DNA of 64,000 bases from an uncultured Prevotellaceae bacterium (GCA_947167995.1 CAMVKS010000009.1:1-64000); one strand, 5' to 3'. Counted from the stretch's first letter, positions 1 to 9,597 are shown. A program made the numbers and translations. Notes: generated from the letters alone by a model not told the origin.

Positions 1-63
1 TTAATAATAAAAAACTTATATAATAGTTTAAGAAAAATAACGCATCAATAAAGATAAAAAAAT

Positions 64-981
64 ATGAAGAAATTTCTATCTTTTATTGTTTTGGCCTTAA
101 TCTGCTCGCTATGTGCACAGGCGTTGCCATTTGTGACAACACCAAGCGGAACCACCTATCCCATCCACTGGTATCACTTGAAGATCAATGGAGTTTACCT
201 TTTAGGCACATCGGGCGGGACCGTTTCAGGTATAACAGAAATTGACGATGATGATGATTACTACGACTGGTCACTGTGGTGTTTCGTTGCCACAAATTCT
301 GGAAAGATCTATATCTACAACAAGGCACAAAAACAGTACATGTACAAAGGGTACTATCTAAATCCCTACTACAGCAGTTCAAACAACTATGTCGAAGAGG
401 GAAGCGGAAATAGTTTCTACATCTGCTATAATGATGCCGGCGAGAAATGGTATATCGACTATGGAGACGGAAGTGGTTTCGACATTACATCATGGCCAGA
501 ACATTCGGTCATCGCAATCGAAGCATTGGTAGAAGACTACATCGATTCGGGGGCGGAGATTGTATTTTCCGACCTTGAGGTGTATGCCGACCACTGCACT
601 TTTGGATATGATGTGATCAACAATGTGTATGGATGCGAGTATTTTCTCTATGTCAACGGTCAATTTGTGGGAGGAAACTATTACTCGGTTCAGCGCACCA
701 GTCAAGCGCAGACTCTCGAAGCACAAGCGCGCGTGACATTTAGTGCCAATCCCAGAATCAAAGAACTTGTCGCCACTAAAACCTACGTGATTCCTGCTAT
801 AGCAAATGTGCCTGGCGATGTGAACGGTGATGGAGTAGTAACAGCCGCCGATGTAACTGCACTCTATGATTACCTTCTCAATAACGATGACAACAAAATC
901 GTAAATGGTGACCAAAACGGCGACGGCAACATCACCGCGGCCGATATCACCCAAGTCTACAACATCCTACTGGGTAATTAA
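64..981 (+). CDS. Exported protein with C-terminal dockerin-like module
   Basis: This is a 305-residue protein of unknown function. Residues 1-20 form a signal peptide (basic start, hydrophobic core, cleavage near CAQA), so it is exported. The middle has no family I recognise, but residues 35-95 resemble the start of the next protein: both carry a W-Y/H-x-L-K-I strand, a WCFV strand and a YN-x-x-QK-x-Y motif. Residues 251-305 are two calcium-binding loops (DVNGDGVVTAAD and DQNGDGNITAAD), each followed by a helix, which matches a type I dockerin. The next gene starts 28 bases downstream without a terminator, so the two are probably co-transcribed. The ATG at 64 is chosen because the signal peptide begins there. 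Confidence 0.85.
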   Translation: MKKFLSFIVLALICSLCAQALPFVTTPSGTTYPIHWYHLKINGVYLLGTSGGTVSGITEIDDDDDYYDWSLWCFVATNSGKIYIYNKAQKQYMYKGYYLNPYYSSSNNYVEEGSGNSFYICYNDAGEKWYIDYGDGSGFDITSWPEHSVIAIEALVEDYIDSGAEIVFSDLEVYADHCTFGYDVINNVYGCEYFLYVNGQFVGGNYYSVQRTSQAQTLEAQARVTFSANPRIKELVATKTYVIPAIANVPGDVNGDGVVTAADVTALYDYLLNNDDNKIVNGDQNGDGNITAADITQVYNILLGN

Positions 982-1009
982 TGTTTTTTTAAGAAAATGT
1001 ATATAAATC

Positions 1010-2866
1010 ATGAAAAGAATACTATTTTTATCAGCTTTTGTGCTTGCTTGGGTCACATCTCATGCATTGCCCTTTGAACCAACCAGCGACCCCCACTCTA
1101 CAACGACCAAATGGTACTATCTAAAGATTACTAATTATTATATTAATGGCTCCTGCATTCAACAGCCTGGATTTCCTGTTTATTATAGGACTTCGATGGG
1201 ATTAGCGCCAAGTGGTACTCATGCAAGTCATTGGTGTTTCGTTAGCGATGGTAATGGTCGGTACAAAGTGTATAATAGAGAGCAAAAAAGATATTTGTGC
1301 GATGACGGTTATTTAGAAAGTGGCATCAACGATGAACTTGCCGTGTATTACCGTGAACGCACCTCCGACACATTTTACCTCCTGCGCTCCTATGTTGACG
1401 AAGACGGTGCCACATTGACATTTAATCTCTGTTATGATAATGAGGAGAACAATCTTCTAACAGAGGCCACAACGGGAAATGTGTTGCATGGATATTTCAG
1501 TTCGGAATATGCCGACCAAGGCAGCGACGGCACTAATCCCGATCCAGATCCCACATGGACACGCTATGATGCCAATGGTGTGGGATACAAGTTTGTGGAT
1601 GGTGGCACCAGCGATGTGGACAACGAGGGCATTTCCAACCTGTGTGACGACGATGCGTCGACCAAGTATTATGGCACAGTTAATAATTGCTGGATTACCC
1701 TGCAGGCCAGCCAGAGTGTTGCAGTCCAGCAATATAGCATTGTCACAGCCAATGACTCTCGTGGCTTTTATGAGCGATCATTAAAGAGCTGGTTACTGTT
1801 TGGCTCGAATGACAACCGCAATTGGTTTCTTATTGACACACAAAACGATTATCCCATGCCGTTTGACGACCAAGTTGAGGTGGTAATCCCTGTCAACGAC
1901 AGCCGCGAGTTCACCTATTTCAAGTTCTTTTGCAGCGAAGGTGCAACCTCCACCGTGCAACTGAGCGAGGTGTGGATAAACAAAGAGCCGCACGGCTCTT
2001 GGAATATAGTTTCAACTCAAGACAAGGGTTGCGGCTACCCACAAGTGATGAAGAAGCAATGCAGCAAGTGCCATGCCTGTAAGACCGAATTCCTTGAGCC
2101 CACCAGCGGGCACAACTATGTTGACGGCAAATGCTCGGTGTGTGGCATTTATGAAAATGAGACAATTCTGCTCTACAATGCACAATTGCTAACGCCCCTT
2201 TACGTCAAGGCGCTACATGCCAACCGCAATGGCGACAGCACCTGGCCTTCGGCACCAGCAGGATGGAACGAGGTGGGCTTTGACGACAGCAACTGGACCG
2301 ACCTGGCTTTGCCCACCGCAAGCTTCGGCCACACTGGCGGCCCATTCACATCATTGCAATATAATTCGCACTGGTATGGTGAGTACAATTGCTACTGGAT
2401 GCGACGTACCTTCATTCTTGACAACGTCAATGCTGGCGACTCTTTCACTTTGAATTGCGTGCACGACGACAACATGGTGGTCTTTGTCAATGGCCAGCAA
2501 GTCTTAAATGCCGAAGGCTGGACCGCAACACCGAGCTACTGCGCATGGGACAATTCTTATGAATCGTTCAGCATCCCTGCCTCGGCTTTCAGAGAGGGCG
2601 AGAACGTACTGGCTATCTACATCCAGCAGAACTGGGGCGGTGCCTATTTCGATTGCGAACTTAGGGTTAGAAAGGCCGGCTCGATAACCGTGGCCGGTGA
2701 CGTGAATGGCGACGGCAATGTGACAGCTGCCGACGTGACAGCAATCTACAACTGGATTCTCAACAATGATGACAGCAGTATTGTGAACGGTGACCAAAAC
2801 GGCGACGGAAACATCACCGCGGCCGATGTCACCCAAGTCTACAACATCCTGCTTGGAAGTAAATAA
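1010..2866 (+). CDS. Multidomain exported protein: discoidin-like, zinc-ribbon-like, sugar-binding-like, dockerin
   Basis: This 618-residue protein starts with a signal peptide (residues 1-19). Residues 25-100 are paralogous to the N-terminus of the preceding gene. Residues about 190-330 resemble an F5/8 type C (discoidin) beta-sandwich, with LLFGSNDNRNW and a YFKF...LSEVWI strand pair. Residues about 345-382 contain a C-x2-C-x2-C run and GHNYVDGKCSVCG, a small metal-ribbon-like spacer. Residues about 400-555 resemble the galactose-binding-like domain of family 2 glycosidases (YWMRRTF, VFVNGQ, GENVLAIYI). Residues 563-618 are a dockerin-like pair of calcium loops. No catalytic domain is visible, so a binding or adhesive role is inferred. 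Confidence 0.85.
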   Translation: MKRILFLSAFVLAWVTSHALPFEPTSDPHSTTTKWYYLKITNYYINGSCIQQPGFPVYYRTSMGLAPSGTHASHWCFVSDGNGRYKVYNREQKRYLCDDGYLESGINDELAVYYRERTSDTFYLLRSYVDEDGATLTFNLCYDNEENNLLTEATTGNVLHGYFSSEYADQGSDGTNPDPDPTWTRYDANGVGYKFVDGGTSDVDNEGISNLCDDDASTKYYGTVNNCWITLQASQSVAVQQYSIVTANDSRGFYERSLKSWLLFGSNDNRNWFLIDTQNDYPMPFDDQVEVVIPVNDSREFTYFKFFCSEGATSTVQLSEVWINKEPHGSWNIVSTQDKGCGYPQVMKKQCSKCHACKTEFLEPTSGHNYVDGKCSVCGIYENETILLYNAQLLTPLYVKALHANRNGDSTWPSAPAGWNEVGFDDSNWTDLALPTASFGHTGGPFTSLQYNSHWYGEYNCYWMRRTFILDNVNAGDSFTLNCVHDDNMVVFVNGQQVLNAEGWTATPSYCAWDNSYESFSIPASAFREGENVLAIYIQQNWGGAYFDCELRVRKAGSITVAGDVNGDGNVTAADVTAIYNWILNNDDSSIVNGDQNGDGNITAADVTQVYNILLGSK

Positions 2867-2969
2867 AAACGCAAGCGCAAGAAATCAAAATGATACTGCT
2901 GTCGGTCAAGGGAGGCACATTCATTTGGGTTAGTTTCGAATTATAAATAACTGTTTAAAAATATTCATT

Positions 2970-3635
2970 ATGAGAAATTTATTGAAATCATTACTCGTCA
3001 TCGCCATTAGTGTGATTCCAACTGTTGCCATGGCTCAACCCGAGTCATGCACTGTGAAACACTCAGGCTCAAAAGCGACAATCAAAGATTTTGCCAAGGC
3101 CTATTGCTCACAGTGCGAACAAGGTAGCTTCGAGCGCCAAGCTCTTACTGCAATCAACAAAGGTAACTCTAAAAAATGTGTTGTCGACACTAAGAACGGC
3201 TATGTGAAATACTCGACAAAAATAGCCGACGGCTCGGTTGAGACACTCGAGATGTGCGTCTGGAACTGCGACAACAAAAACGAGAAACTCGTTGCTGTAA
3301 ATCACTTGAGTGAAGGCGGAGGACTTGATGAATCATTCCTTGAGTTCTATCGCTATGATGTCAAAACGAAGTTGATGACTCATATTGAACATCCATTTGT
3401 CGATGAGCCTCAACCCATTGACATGGTTGACCTCAGTGTAGCTGGCGATGATGTGGTCAATCAAGTAAGATCGGCCAGAAATGAGGACATGAACAAGTAT
3501 CTCCCCATCTACTCGTTACCTCGTTACGGTAAGAATATCACGTTCCGCATGGCCGACCGCAATGCTATTCATCCAGCTTTGCAGCGCACAGGCACTCTTA
3601 TTTGGAACGGATCGACTTTCAGCGTTGACCGATAA
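2970..3635 (+). CDS. Exported protein of unknown function
   Basis: The 221-residue product has a clear signal peptide (residues 1-22, cleavage after AMA). I do not recognise the mature part. It contains a CSQC pair near residue 50 and a C-V-W-N-C pair near residue 95, which could form disulfides, and is otherwise a mixed alpha/beta soluble sequence without dockerin or sorting tail. It is the first of three small exported proteins (2970, 3689, 4213) in the same direction with gaps of 53 and 11 bases, so they probably form one transcript. A periplasmic or outer-surface location is inferred. Confidence 0.75.
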   Translation: MRNLLKSLLVIAISVIPTVAMAQPESCTVKHSGSKATIKDFAKAYCSQCEQGSFERQALTAINKGNSKKCVVDTKNGYVKYSTKIADGSVETLEMCVWNCDNKNEKLVAVNHLSEGGGLDESFLEFYRYDVKTKLMTHIEHPFVDEPQPIDMVDLSVAGDDVVNQVRSARNEDMNKYLPIYSLPRYGKNITFRMADRNAIHPALQRTGTLIWNGSTFSVDR

Positions 3636-3688
3636 TAAAACCGTTTTAAAAACAGAATCATTATTATTTATTATCTAAACTTATTGTT

Positions 3689-4201
3689 ATGAAAAAATCA
3701 TTATTTGTTTTATTTCTGCTGATTGCAGCAACCATTCAGGCACAGACTCTAACAAATTCGGCATGGACTACTATGCTTCCTGGTGATGAGGAAATTGAGA
3801 TGGTGCTTAACTTTGACGACGACGGAGAGTGTTATATTATACTCACCAGTGAAACCTTCGAAGATTTAGGTGATAGCATGAATATGACAATGAGAGCTTC
3901 TCTCTCTGTTCCTGGTATTTTCAATCAAGACGGAAGAGATATCACATTGAGTTTCAACAAGAAGAAAGCCGAATTCGATTTTGATCATCAGCTTAATGGG
4001 GCCGACAGCCAAACAAGAGCATTATTCAACTCATTCGTTGAACCAGAACTCAAGAAGATGGAACCTGAGTTGAAGAGTCATTTATTGGAAATGGTTCCCT
4101 CGTTTATTGACAACATGAAAATCGTCTCGGTAAGCAAGAGCAAACTCGTTGTTAGCTACAATGGCGGAAATCTCACATTCTACCCAACAGGGAAAGGTTA
4201 A
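3689..4201 (+). CDS. Small exported protein, possibly lipocalin-like
   Basis: This 170-residue protein has a signal peptide (residues 1-18, cleavage after IQA). The start of the mature region (NSAWTTMLPGDEEIEMVLNF, then a GECYI strand) and the last strand (GNLTFYPTGKG) resemble the closing strands of small lipocalin-like barrels that many Bacteroidota export. This is a fold guess only. A charged helical stretch (residues 110-140) lies between them. It stands 53 bases after the preceding exported gene and 11 bases before the next one, which suggests an operon. Confidence 0.7.
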   Translation: MKKSLFVLFLLIAATIQAQTLTNSAWTTMLPGDEEIEMVLNFDDDGECYIILTSETFEDLGDSMNMTMRASLSVPGIFNQDGRDITLSFNKKKAEFDFDHQLNGADSQTRALFNSFVEPELKKMEPELKSHLLEMVPSFIDNMKIVSVSKSKLVVSYNGGNLTFYPTGKG

Positions 4202-4212
4202 ACACAACTGTT

Positions 4213-4875
4213 ATGAAAAATTTATTCTATATCATTATTGCGGCAGCTTTGACAGTTTTGCCAGCGCAAGCCATCGCACAAGAGCTCAAGTCTAATGGTT
4301 ATGATGCGGGAGACATTGTGCCAAACGGATGGGAATCAATATTCAAGACCGGAGATTTAAACAATGATGGAATTGCCGATCTCGTGCTCATTGCGACTCC
4401 TTGCAACTCCGATAAAATGAAAACTCGAGACGACGGCTACGTATACAACTTCAATCAACCTATACTCGCAATTTACTGGGGAGACCGAAACGGTGGCTTC
4501 AATCTTTTCAAGCAATATGACAATGTGGTTCCTGCACGCCCCGATGAATTCTTGGATATTACTCCATCAATTGAAATTGACAATAAGGGAACACTCAGAA
4601 TCATACTTGAGTTTTTTGCAAGCGCAGGAAGTTGGACTCAGCCCACAACGACACACGTTTTCCGCTTTCAGAACGGGGATTTCTACCTCATTGGCAAAGA
4701 TGTCACCGAGCTTGAACGCACAACAGGCAAAACAGTTGTGACAAGTGAGAACTACCTTGCACACAGGCGCATTGTAACGACCGAACGGCCCAGGCGAAAA
4801 CCCAGCTCCAAGAAAACCCGCTTGCCAAAGAATCCATTGAAACAAATAGGGTTCAATCTCGGTGACGACATGTAA
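4213..4875 (+). CDS. Exported protein with FG-GAP/EF-hand-like segment
   Basis: The 220-residue protein carries a signal peptide (residues 1-22, cleavage near AIA). Residues about 50-65 read TGDLNNDGIADLVLI, which fits a calcium-binding FG-GAP or VCBS-type blade as found in extracellular binding proteins. The following IYWGDRNGGFNLF continues that pattern. The C-terminus is basic (RPRRKPSSKKTRLPK) and has no sorting domain. Function is unknown. It is the last gene of the exported trio and is followed by a hairpin at 4925-4975. Confidence 0.72.
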   Translation: MKNLFYIIIAAALTVLPAQAIAQELKSNGYDAGDIVPNGWESIFKTGDLNNDGIADLVLIATPCNSDKMKTRDDGYVYNFNQPILAIYWGDRNGGFNLFKQYDNVVPARPDEFLDITPSIEIDNKGTLRIILEFFASAGSWTQPTTTHVFRFQNGDFYLIGKDVTELERTTGKTVVTSENYLAHRRIVTTERPRRKPSSKKTRLPKNPLKQIGFNLGDDM

Positions 4876-4924
4876 GATGGTGATGACTGTGGTACTATGA
4901 CGTAACGAGGTTCACTATAAACAA

Positions 4925-4975
4925 ACCCCAGTACCGATTACTCTATATATCGACAGAGTATATTGATACTGGGGT
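4925..4975. terminator. Bidirectional terminator-like hairpin
   Basis: The arms ACCCCAGTA and TACTGGGGT pair outside an inner TACTCT/AGAGTA stem. The hairpin lies between two convergent genes and is flanked by A/T-rich runs. Confidence 0.6.
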
Positions 4976-5027
4976 ATTATTATAATCGATTCTCACTGAT
5001 TATCAGAGAGGCGAAGTGTGTCAAAAA

Positions 5028-7406
5028 TCAGCGCCTACGGCCTTTACCTCGTTTTTCTTTCGACTTCCCTCCACGAGCTGTCTTGCCTCGGCTCACCTCG
5101 CGTCGTGTGTTGTTACCACGTTGACCACGCTTGTGTCGTCGTGAAGCAGTGCCACCCTCATATTCGGCACGCATCCGATCCATCGACGACTCCCGGGCAA
5201 TGCGTGAAGCCTGAGTGATTGGTGCCTTGTCGATGCGGTGGCTGCCGGCAGGATTGTCGTTATCGACCAAGACAAAGTCGAGCTGCTTTTTAATAAGGTC
5301 GGCACGCGCCACCTGTATAGTCACAGGATCACCAAGTTGATACTTCTTTCCACGTCGTCGGCCACGAATCATATAGTTTTTCTCATCATACTCATAGAAA
5401 TCGTCATCAAGGTCACGCACAGCTATCATTCCCTCGCAATGTGTTTCATTGAGTTCGACATAAACACCCCACTCGGTGACTCCCGATATCTTGCCGTCAT
5501 AGACCTCGCCGAGCCGTGCCCCCATGAACTCAACTTCCTTGTACTTTATCGAAGCACGCTCAGCATTGGCTGCGAGCTGTTCCTGACTGCTCACATGCTT
5601 GCAGTCCTCTTCAAGCTTTTCGAGATTTACCGAACGTGAACCCCGCACCGCATATCGGTCAAGCAAGCGATGCACCATCACATCGGGATAGCGACGAATG
5701 GGCGAAGTGAAATGAGTATAGTAATCAAATGCCAGTCCGTAATGTCCCACATTCTCGCTCGAATAAACGGCCTTGGCTTGTGATTTGATAGCAAGCAATG
5801 ATATCAGCTCTTCCTCGGGCTTTCCTTTAATATCTCTGAGTAATTTGTTAATTGAGCGGTTCACCTCTTTGGCACTGCCGTTAATCTTTAGGGTGTGACC
5901 AAAGTGCGCAGCAATATCAGCGACATTGTTGAGTTTTTCTTTGTCGGGTTCCTCATGAATACGATAAACAAAGGCCTTGGCTTTCTTGCTAGGAGGAACT
6001 TTCCCTATATGGGCCGCAACGGTGCGGTTGGCAAGTAGCATGAACTCCTCAATTAGCTTGTTTGCCTCCTTCGACACATGAAGATGCACTGCGGTGGGGA
6101 CTCCATTTTCGTCTATATCAAAATATTTCTCTTCACGGTTGAATTCAACCGCTCCTTCTTCAAATCGTTGCTTGCGCAATTTCTGAGCCAAGTCGTTGAA
6201 TGTCAAAATTTCATCAACCAAGTCTCCTTTTCCTGTTTCGATAATCTTTTGGGCTTCTTCATAGCTGAATCGCCTGTCGCTGTTTATGACAGTATGGCAA
6301 ATCTTATATTTATAAACTTTAGCGTTATCATCCATTTCAAAGACTACCGAATGACACAACTTGTCCTCGTGAGGTCGAAGCGAGCATATATAGTTACACA
6401 ATCGCTCTGGAAGCATTGGAATAGTACGATCCACAAGGTATACTGATGTAGCCCTTGAATAAGCCTCTTTGTCTATAACAGTATCAGGTTTCACATAGTG
6501 GGTCACATCGGCAATATGCACACCAATCTCCCATCTGCCGTTAGGAAGTTTTTGGATAGAGAGAGCATCATCATAGTCCTTGGCGTCCGAAGGGTCGATA
6601 GTGAATGTTGTCACCCCACGCATGTCGCGACGTCGCGCTACTTCCTCGGGAGTTATACCTGGTTCAAGTTTATTGGCAACGCGCTCCACATTTTCCGGAT
6701 AATGATATGGCAATCCAAATTCGGCCAAGATGGCATGTATCTCTGCATTGTTTTCTCCTGCAACCCCAAGAACATCTACCACTTCACCAATTGGGCTGTT
6801 AGACCCATCAGGCCATTCAATGATACGAACCACAACTTTATCGCCAGTCTTCCCACCAGCAAGTTTGTCCAGTGGAATGAAGATATCGGTTGCCAGGAAT
6901 TTACTATCGGTAGCTAAATGAGCAAAATATTTCTTGATGTGAAGTGTACCAATAAACACTTGCTCTTTACGCTCAACAATCTTGATGACCTCAGCCTCTG
7001 GCTCAAATCCGCTGCGAGCGGCACTGATGTGTACCATCACCTTGTCGCCGTTGAGGGCATGCATTGAGTTGCGCTCGGCGACCATAATGGGTGTGCTGTC
7101 ATCCCCTTCGAGCTGAACACTGTTCTTGCCGTTGCTCCGGCGAATAAAAATGCCTGCGGCTACATTGTTACGCTGAGCTGCTTTGAATTTGCCAGGAGCT
7201 ATCTCATTGATGAAACCATCTATTGACAACTGCTCCAGAATTTCTACAATGAGAGCCCTTTGTTTAGGTGATTTGGCTCCCACTTGAGCACTCACTTGCT
7301 TGTAGTTGAACGGAGTTTCATCGTTCTTGTTAAAGAAATTAATAACTTTATCGTGGAATTCACGACGCTCAATTTTATAAGAGTTCAAACGGTCTTTTTT
7401 TGCCAT
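5028..7406 (-). CDS. rnr: Ribonuclease R (RNase II family)
   Basis: This is a 3'-5' exoribonuclease of 792 residues that degrades structured RNA in the cytoplasm. The order is an N-terminal winged-helix segment (residues 1-80), two cold-shock-type RNA-binding domains, the RNB catalytic domain from about residue 240, containing the acidic DPSDAKDYDDA signature, and an S1 domain (DGKISGVTEWGVYVEL). The last 45 residues are rich in Arg, Lys and Gly, as in the basic tail of other RNase R proteins. The reading frame extends 17 codons upstream, but MAKKDRLNSYK at 7406 is the better start because the family begins there and the extra residues are non-conserved. A possible -7 box (TATTTTTG on the minus strand) lies at 7437-7444. 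Confidence 0.95.
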   Translation of the reverse strand: MAKKDRLNSYKIERREFHDKVINFFNKNDETPFNYKQVSAQVGAKSPKQRALIVEILEQLSIDGFINEIAPGKFKAAQRNNVAAGIFIRRSNGKNSVQLEGDDSTPIMVAERNSMHALNGDKVMVHISAARSGFEPEAEVIKIVERKEQVFIGTLHIKKYFAHLATDSKFLATDIFIPLDKLAGGKTGDKVVVRIIEWPDGSNSPIGEVVDVLGVAGENNAEIHAILAEFGLPYHYPENVERVANKLEPGITPEEVARRRDMRGVTTFTIDPSDAKDYDDALSIQKLPNGRWEIGVHIADVTHYVKPDTVIDKEAYSRATSVYLVDRTIPMLPERLCNYICSLRPHEDKLCHSVVFEMDDNAKVYKYKICHTVINSDRRFSYEEAQKIIETGKGDLVDEILTFNDLAQKLRKQRFEEGAVEFNREEKYFDIDENGVPTAVHLHVSKEANKLIEEFMLLANRTVAAHIGKVPPSKKAKAFVYRIHEEPDKEKLNNVADIAAHFGHTLKINGSAKEVNRSINKLLRDIKGKPEEELISLLAIKSQAKAVYSSENVGHYGLAFDYYTHFTSPIRRYPDVMVHRLLDRYAVRGSRSVNLEKLEEDCKHVSSQEQLAANAERASIKYKEVEFMGARLGEVYDGKISGVTEWGVYVELNETHCEGMIAVRDLDDDFYEYDEKNYMIRGRRRGKKYQLGDPVTIQVARADLIKKQLDFVLVDNDNPAGSHRIDKAPITQASRIARESSMDRMRAEYEGGTASRRHKRGQRGNNTRREVSRGKTARGGKSKEKRGKGRRR

Positions 7407-7527
7407 AATAAAAAATGGTGTAAGGTTAGAATTATGCAAAAATAAGAAAAAAATCACACAAGTGTTATTTTTTTTGTCATTTTTTATACTTAAATATTAT
7501 ATGTGATGTCAATACCATCGGTATTTT

Positions 7528-7558
7528 TTGGAAATCTTTCATTTTAAGAGTATCTTTG
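7528..7558 (+). promoter_or_regulatory. Bacteroidota-type promoter of the Nif3 operon
   Basis: TTG at 7528-7530 and TATCTTTG at 7551-7558 are separated by 20 bases, matching the -33/-7 consensus of the primary Bacteroidota sigma factor. The leader would be about 10 bases. Confidence 0.75.
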
Positions 7559-7574
7559 TGGAAAATTTTTGAAT

Positions 7575-8666
7575 ATGACAGTTAAAGAGATAACCAAGGC
7601 TATTGAAGACTATGCACCTCTTTACTTGCAGGAAAGTTGGGACAATGCCGGCATGCAAGTGGGTGATATGGACAGTGAGGTGAAAGGAATACTTCTTTGC
7701 ACCGATGTGCGTGAAGAAATAGTAGACGAAGCTATTGGGCGAGGCGCCAACATGATAATCTCGCATCATCCTTTATTGTTCCGTGGTCTTAAGAAGATTG
7801 TTGGACGCAGCTATCAAGAACGAATAGTTGCTAAAGCTATCAAGAATGACATCTGCATATACTGCGCTCACACTAATTTAGACAGTGCTCTCGGTGGTGT
7901 GAACTTCAAGATGGCCGAGAAGCTTGGACTGAAAAACGTAAGGGTTCTTGCACCGCAACAAGGCACTATGCGCAAGATTGTGGCGTTTGTTCCCATTGAG
8001 GCTGTTTCTGAAGTCGAGAAAGCGATGTGTGAAGCCGGTGCGGGACGTTTGGGCAGCTATGACAGTTGCAGCTACAGCATGAAAGGCGAGGGTCACTACC
8101 GTCCTCTCGATGGCGCCAAGCCATGGTCGGGCGAAATTGGCATTGTGCATCACGAGGCTGAAGAACGTCTCGAAGTTCTTGTCAACAAGGCGTTGTGTGG
8201 TAGAGTAATAGCCGCAATGCTAAAAGTACATCCCTATGAAGAACCGGCATTTGACATCATTACATTGGAAAATGACGACAATTATGCCGGACTTGGCGTT
8301 ATAGGAGACATTGACCCAATGCCGGCTCGCGCTTTTTTGAAGAAAATAAAAGATGCATTCAATGTTGCGACAATCCGCTATAGCGGCAGTCTCAAGAATG
8401 ACGTGAGCCGCATTGCCATGTGCGGAGGTGCTGGGTCAGAATTCATGACCGAGGCACTGGCTCAAAACGCACATGTCTATATTACTGGCGACATGAAATA
8501 TCATGACTTCCAAGGCAACGAAGAAAGAATAATTCTTGTCGATATTGGACATTATGAGGGTGAACAATTCACAAAAGAGATTTTTTATGATATTATTCAG
8601 AAAAAAAATCCTAACTTTGCAATCGATTTTGCACAGAATGAGAAAAATCAAGTAAATTATTTATAA
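7575..8666 (+). CDS. Nif3-like dinuclear metal centre protein (YqfO type)
   Basis: This 363-residue protein belongs to the Nif3/DUF34 family, which forms hexameric toroids with two metal ions per subunit; its substrate is not settled. Metal-ligand motifs are visible: ISHHPLLF near residue 62, HTNLDSA near residue 100 and DIGHYEGE close to the C-terminus. Residues about 135-235 form the inserted PII-like domain seen in YqfO-type members but absent from short Nif3 proteins. A TTG at 7569 could extend the frame by two codons, but the ATG at 7575 is preferred. The gene after it starts four bases after its stop; this pair is conserved in Bacteroidota. Confidence 0.93.
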   Translation: MTVKEITKAIEDYAPLYLQESWDNAGMQVGDMDSEVKGILLCTDVREEIVDEAIGRGANMIISHHPLLFRGLKKIVGRSYQERIVAKAIKNDICIYCAHTNLDSALGGVNFKMAEKLGLKNVRVLAPQQGTMRKIVAFVPIEAVSEVEKAMCEAGAGRLGSYDSCSYSMKGEGHYRPLDGAKPWSGEIGIVHHEAEERLEVLVNKALCGRVIAAMLKVHPYEEPAFDIITLENDDNYAGLGVIGDIDPMPARAFLKKIKDAFNVATIRYSGSLKNDVSRIAMCGGAGSEFMTEALAQNAHVYITGDMKYHDFQGNEERIILVDIGHYEGEQFTKEIFYDIIQKKNPNFAIDFAQNEKNQVNYL

Positions 8667-8670
8667 TTTT

Positions 8671-9450
8671 ATGGCAAAACAAGAAAAAGAACTTACAGTA
8701 GAAGAGCGTCTTAAGTCGCTTTATGATTTACAAAAGACTTTGTCGGAAGTTGACCGAATCAAGACCGAGCGTGGCGAGTTGCCCCTTGAGGTTCAAGACC
8801 TCGAAGACGAAATTGAGGGACTTCAGACAAAGATTGGCAACTTCAACGACGAAATTGAACAGCTCAATGCTGTAATCACCAATCAGAAAAACTCCATTGA
8901 CCAATCCGAGAATCTCATTGCTAAATATGAGAAAGACCAGGACAATGTGCGCAACAATCGTGAGTATGACTATTTAACCAAGGAAATCGAATTCCAACAG
9001 TTGAGTGTTCAATCGGCACAGAAAAAGATTGAGGAAGCGAGTCACAAAATTGATGCCATCAATGAGAAAATCAAAGTTTCTCAAGAGATGCTTAATGAGA
9101 ATACTCAAGCATTGACCGAGAAGAAAGGCGAGCTCGACACTATCATTGCCGAGACAAAGCAGGAAGAAGAGAAACAACGCGAGAAAGCCAAAAAGCTTGA
9201 AAACAAAATCAACAATGTCGATCCTCGACTGCTTAGCGCCTTCAAGAGAATTCGCAAAAACGCTCGTAACGGATTGGGCGTTGTATATGTGCAACGCAAT
9301 GCCTGTGGTGGATGTTTCAACCGCATTCCAGCACAAAGGCAGATGGAAATAAAGATGAGGAAGAAAGTCATCGTTTGCGAATACTGCGGACGAATCCTCA
9401 TCGACCCAGCTATTGCTGGCGTTTCGGAAAGCGAAGCAAAGAACTCATAA
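8671..9450 (+). CDS. Coiled-coil protein with C4-type zinc ribbon
   Basis: The 259-residue protein is mostly a long antiparallel coiled coil (residues about 10-180, heptad-rich in Glu, Lys, Ile and Leu). It ends in a four-cysteine zinc ribbon (CGGCFNRIP near residue 212 and CEYCGRILIDP near residue 238). This architecture is that of the CT398/zf-RING_7 family, suggested to bind nucleic acid or secretion and flagellar partners in other bacteria. It follows the Nif3 gene by four bases and is surely in the same operon. The role in Bacteroidota is not known. Confidence 0.9.
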   Translation: MAKQEKELTVEERLKSLYDLQKTLSEVDRIKTERGELPLEVQDLEDEIEGLQTKIGNFNDEIEQLNAVITNQKNSIDQSENLIAKYEKDQDNVRNNREYDYLTKEIEFQQLSVQSAQKKIEEASHKIDAINEKIKVSQEMLNENTQALTEKKGELDTIIAETKQEEEKQREKAKKLENKINNVDPRLLSAFKRIRKNARNGLGVVYVQRNACGGCFNRIPAQRQMEIKMRKKVIVCEYCGRILIDPAIAGVSESEAKNS

Positions 9451-9561
9451 GTTCGTTGGCCGCTTTTAACGGCATTTTATCGTCTTTCGGTAGAAACACC
9501 GTCAATAGTGTAGCGATACTGTCGCCCAATAACGCGACCGACAGTTTTGCCAGTACTTTAT

Positions 9562-9597
9562 ACGCCAAAGTGAGCACATCGCTTTGGCGTTATTTTC
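9562..9597 (+). terminator. Terminator after the zinc-ribbon gene
   Basis: ACGCCAAAG pairs with CTTTGGCGT across an 11-base loop, and TATTTTCT follows. Another hairpin (ACTGTCG/CGACAGT, 9518-9545, followed by TTTG) lies just upstream. Confidence 0.65.

Noticed and set aside
490-954. Long minus-strand open frame opposite the first dockerin gene
   Set aside because: It is an antisense shadow of the dockerin-coding region; the same kind of frame appears opposite the second gene (2504-2836), as expected from the repeated GAC/GGC-rich codons.
251-981. Calcium loops as plain EF-hand proteins
   Set aside because: The two loops are spaced about 30 residues apart, with the loop-helix order of dockerins, not the helix-loop-helix pairs of EF-hand proteins.
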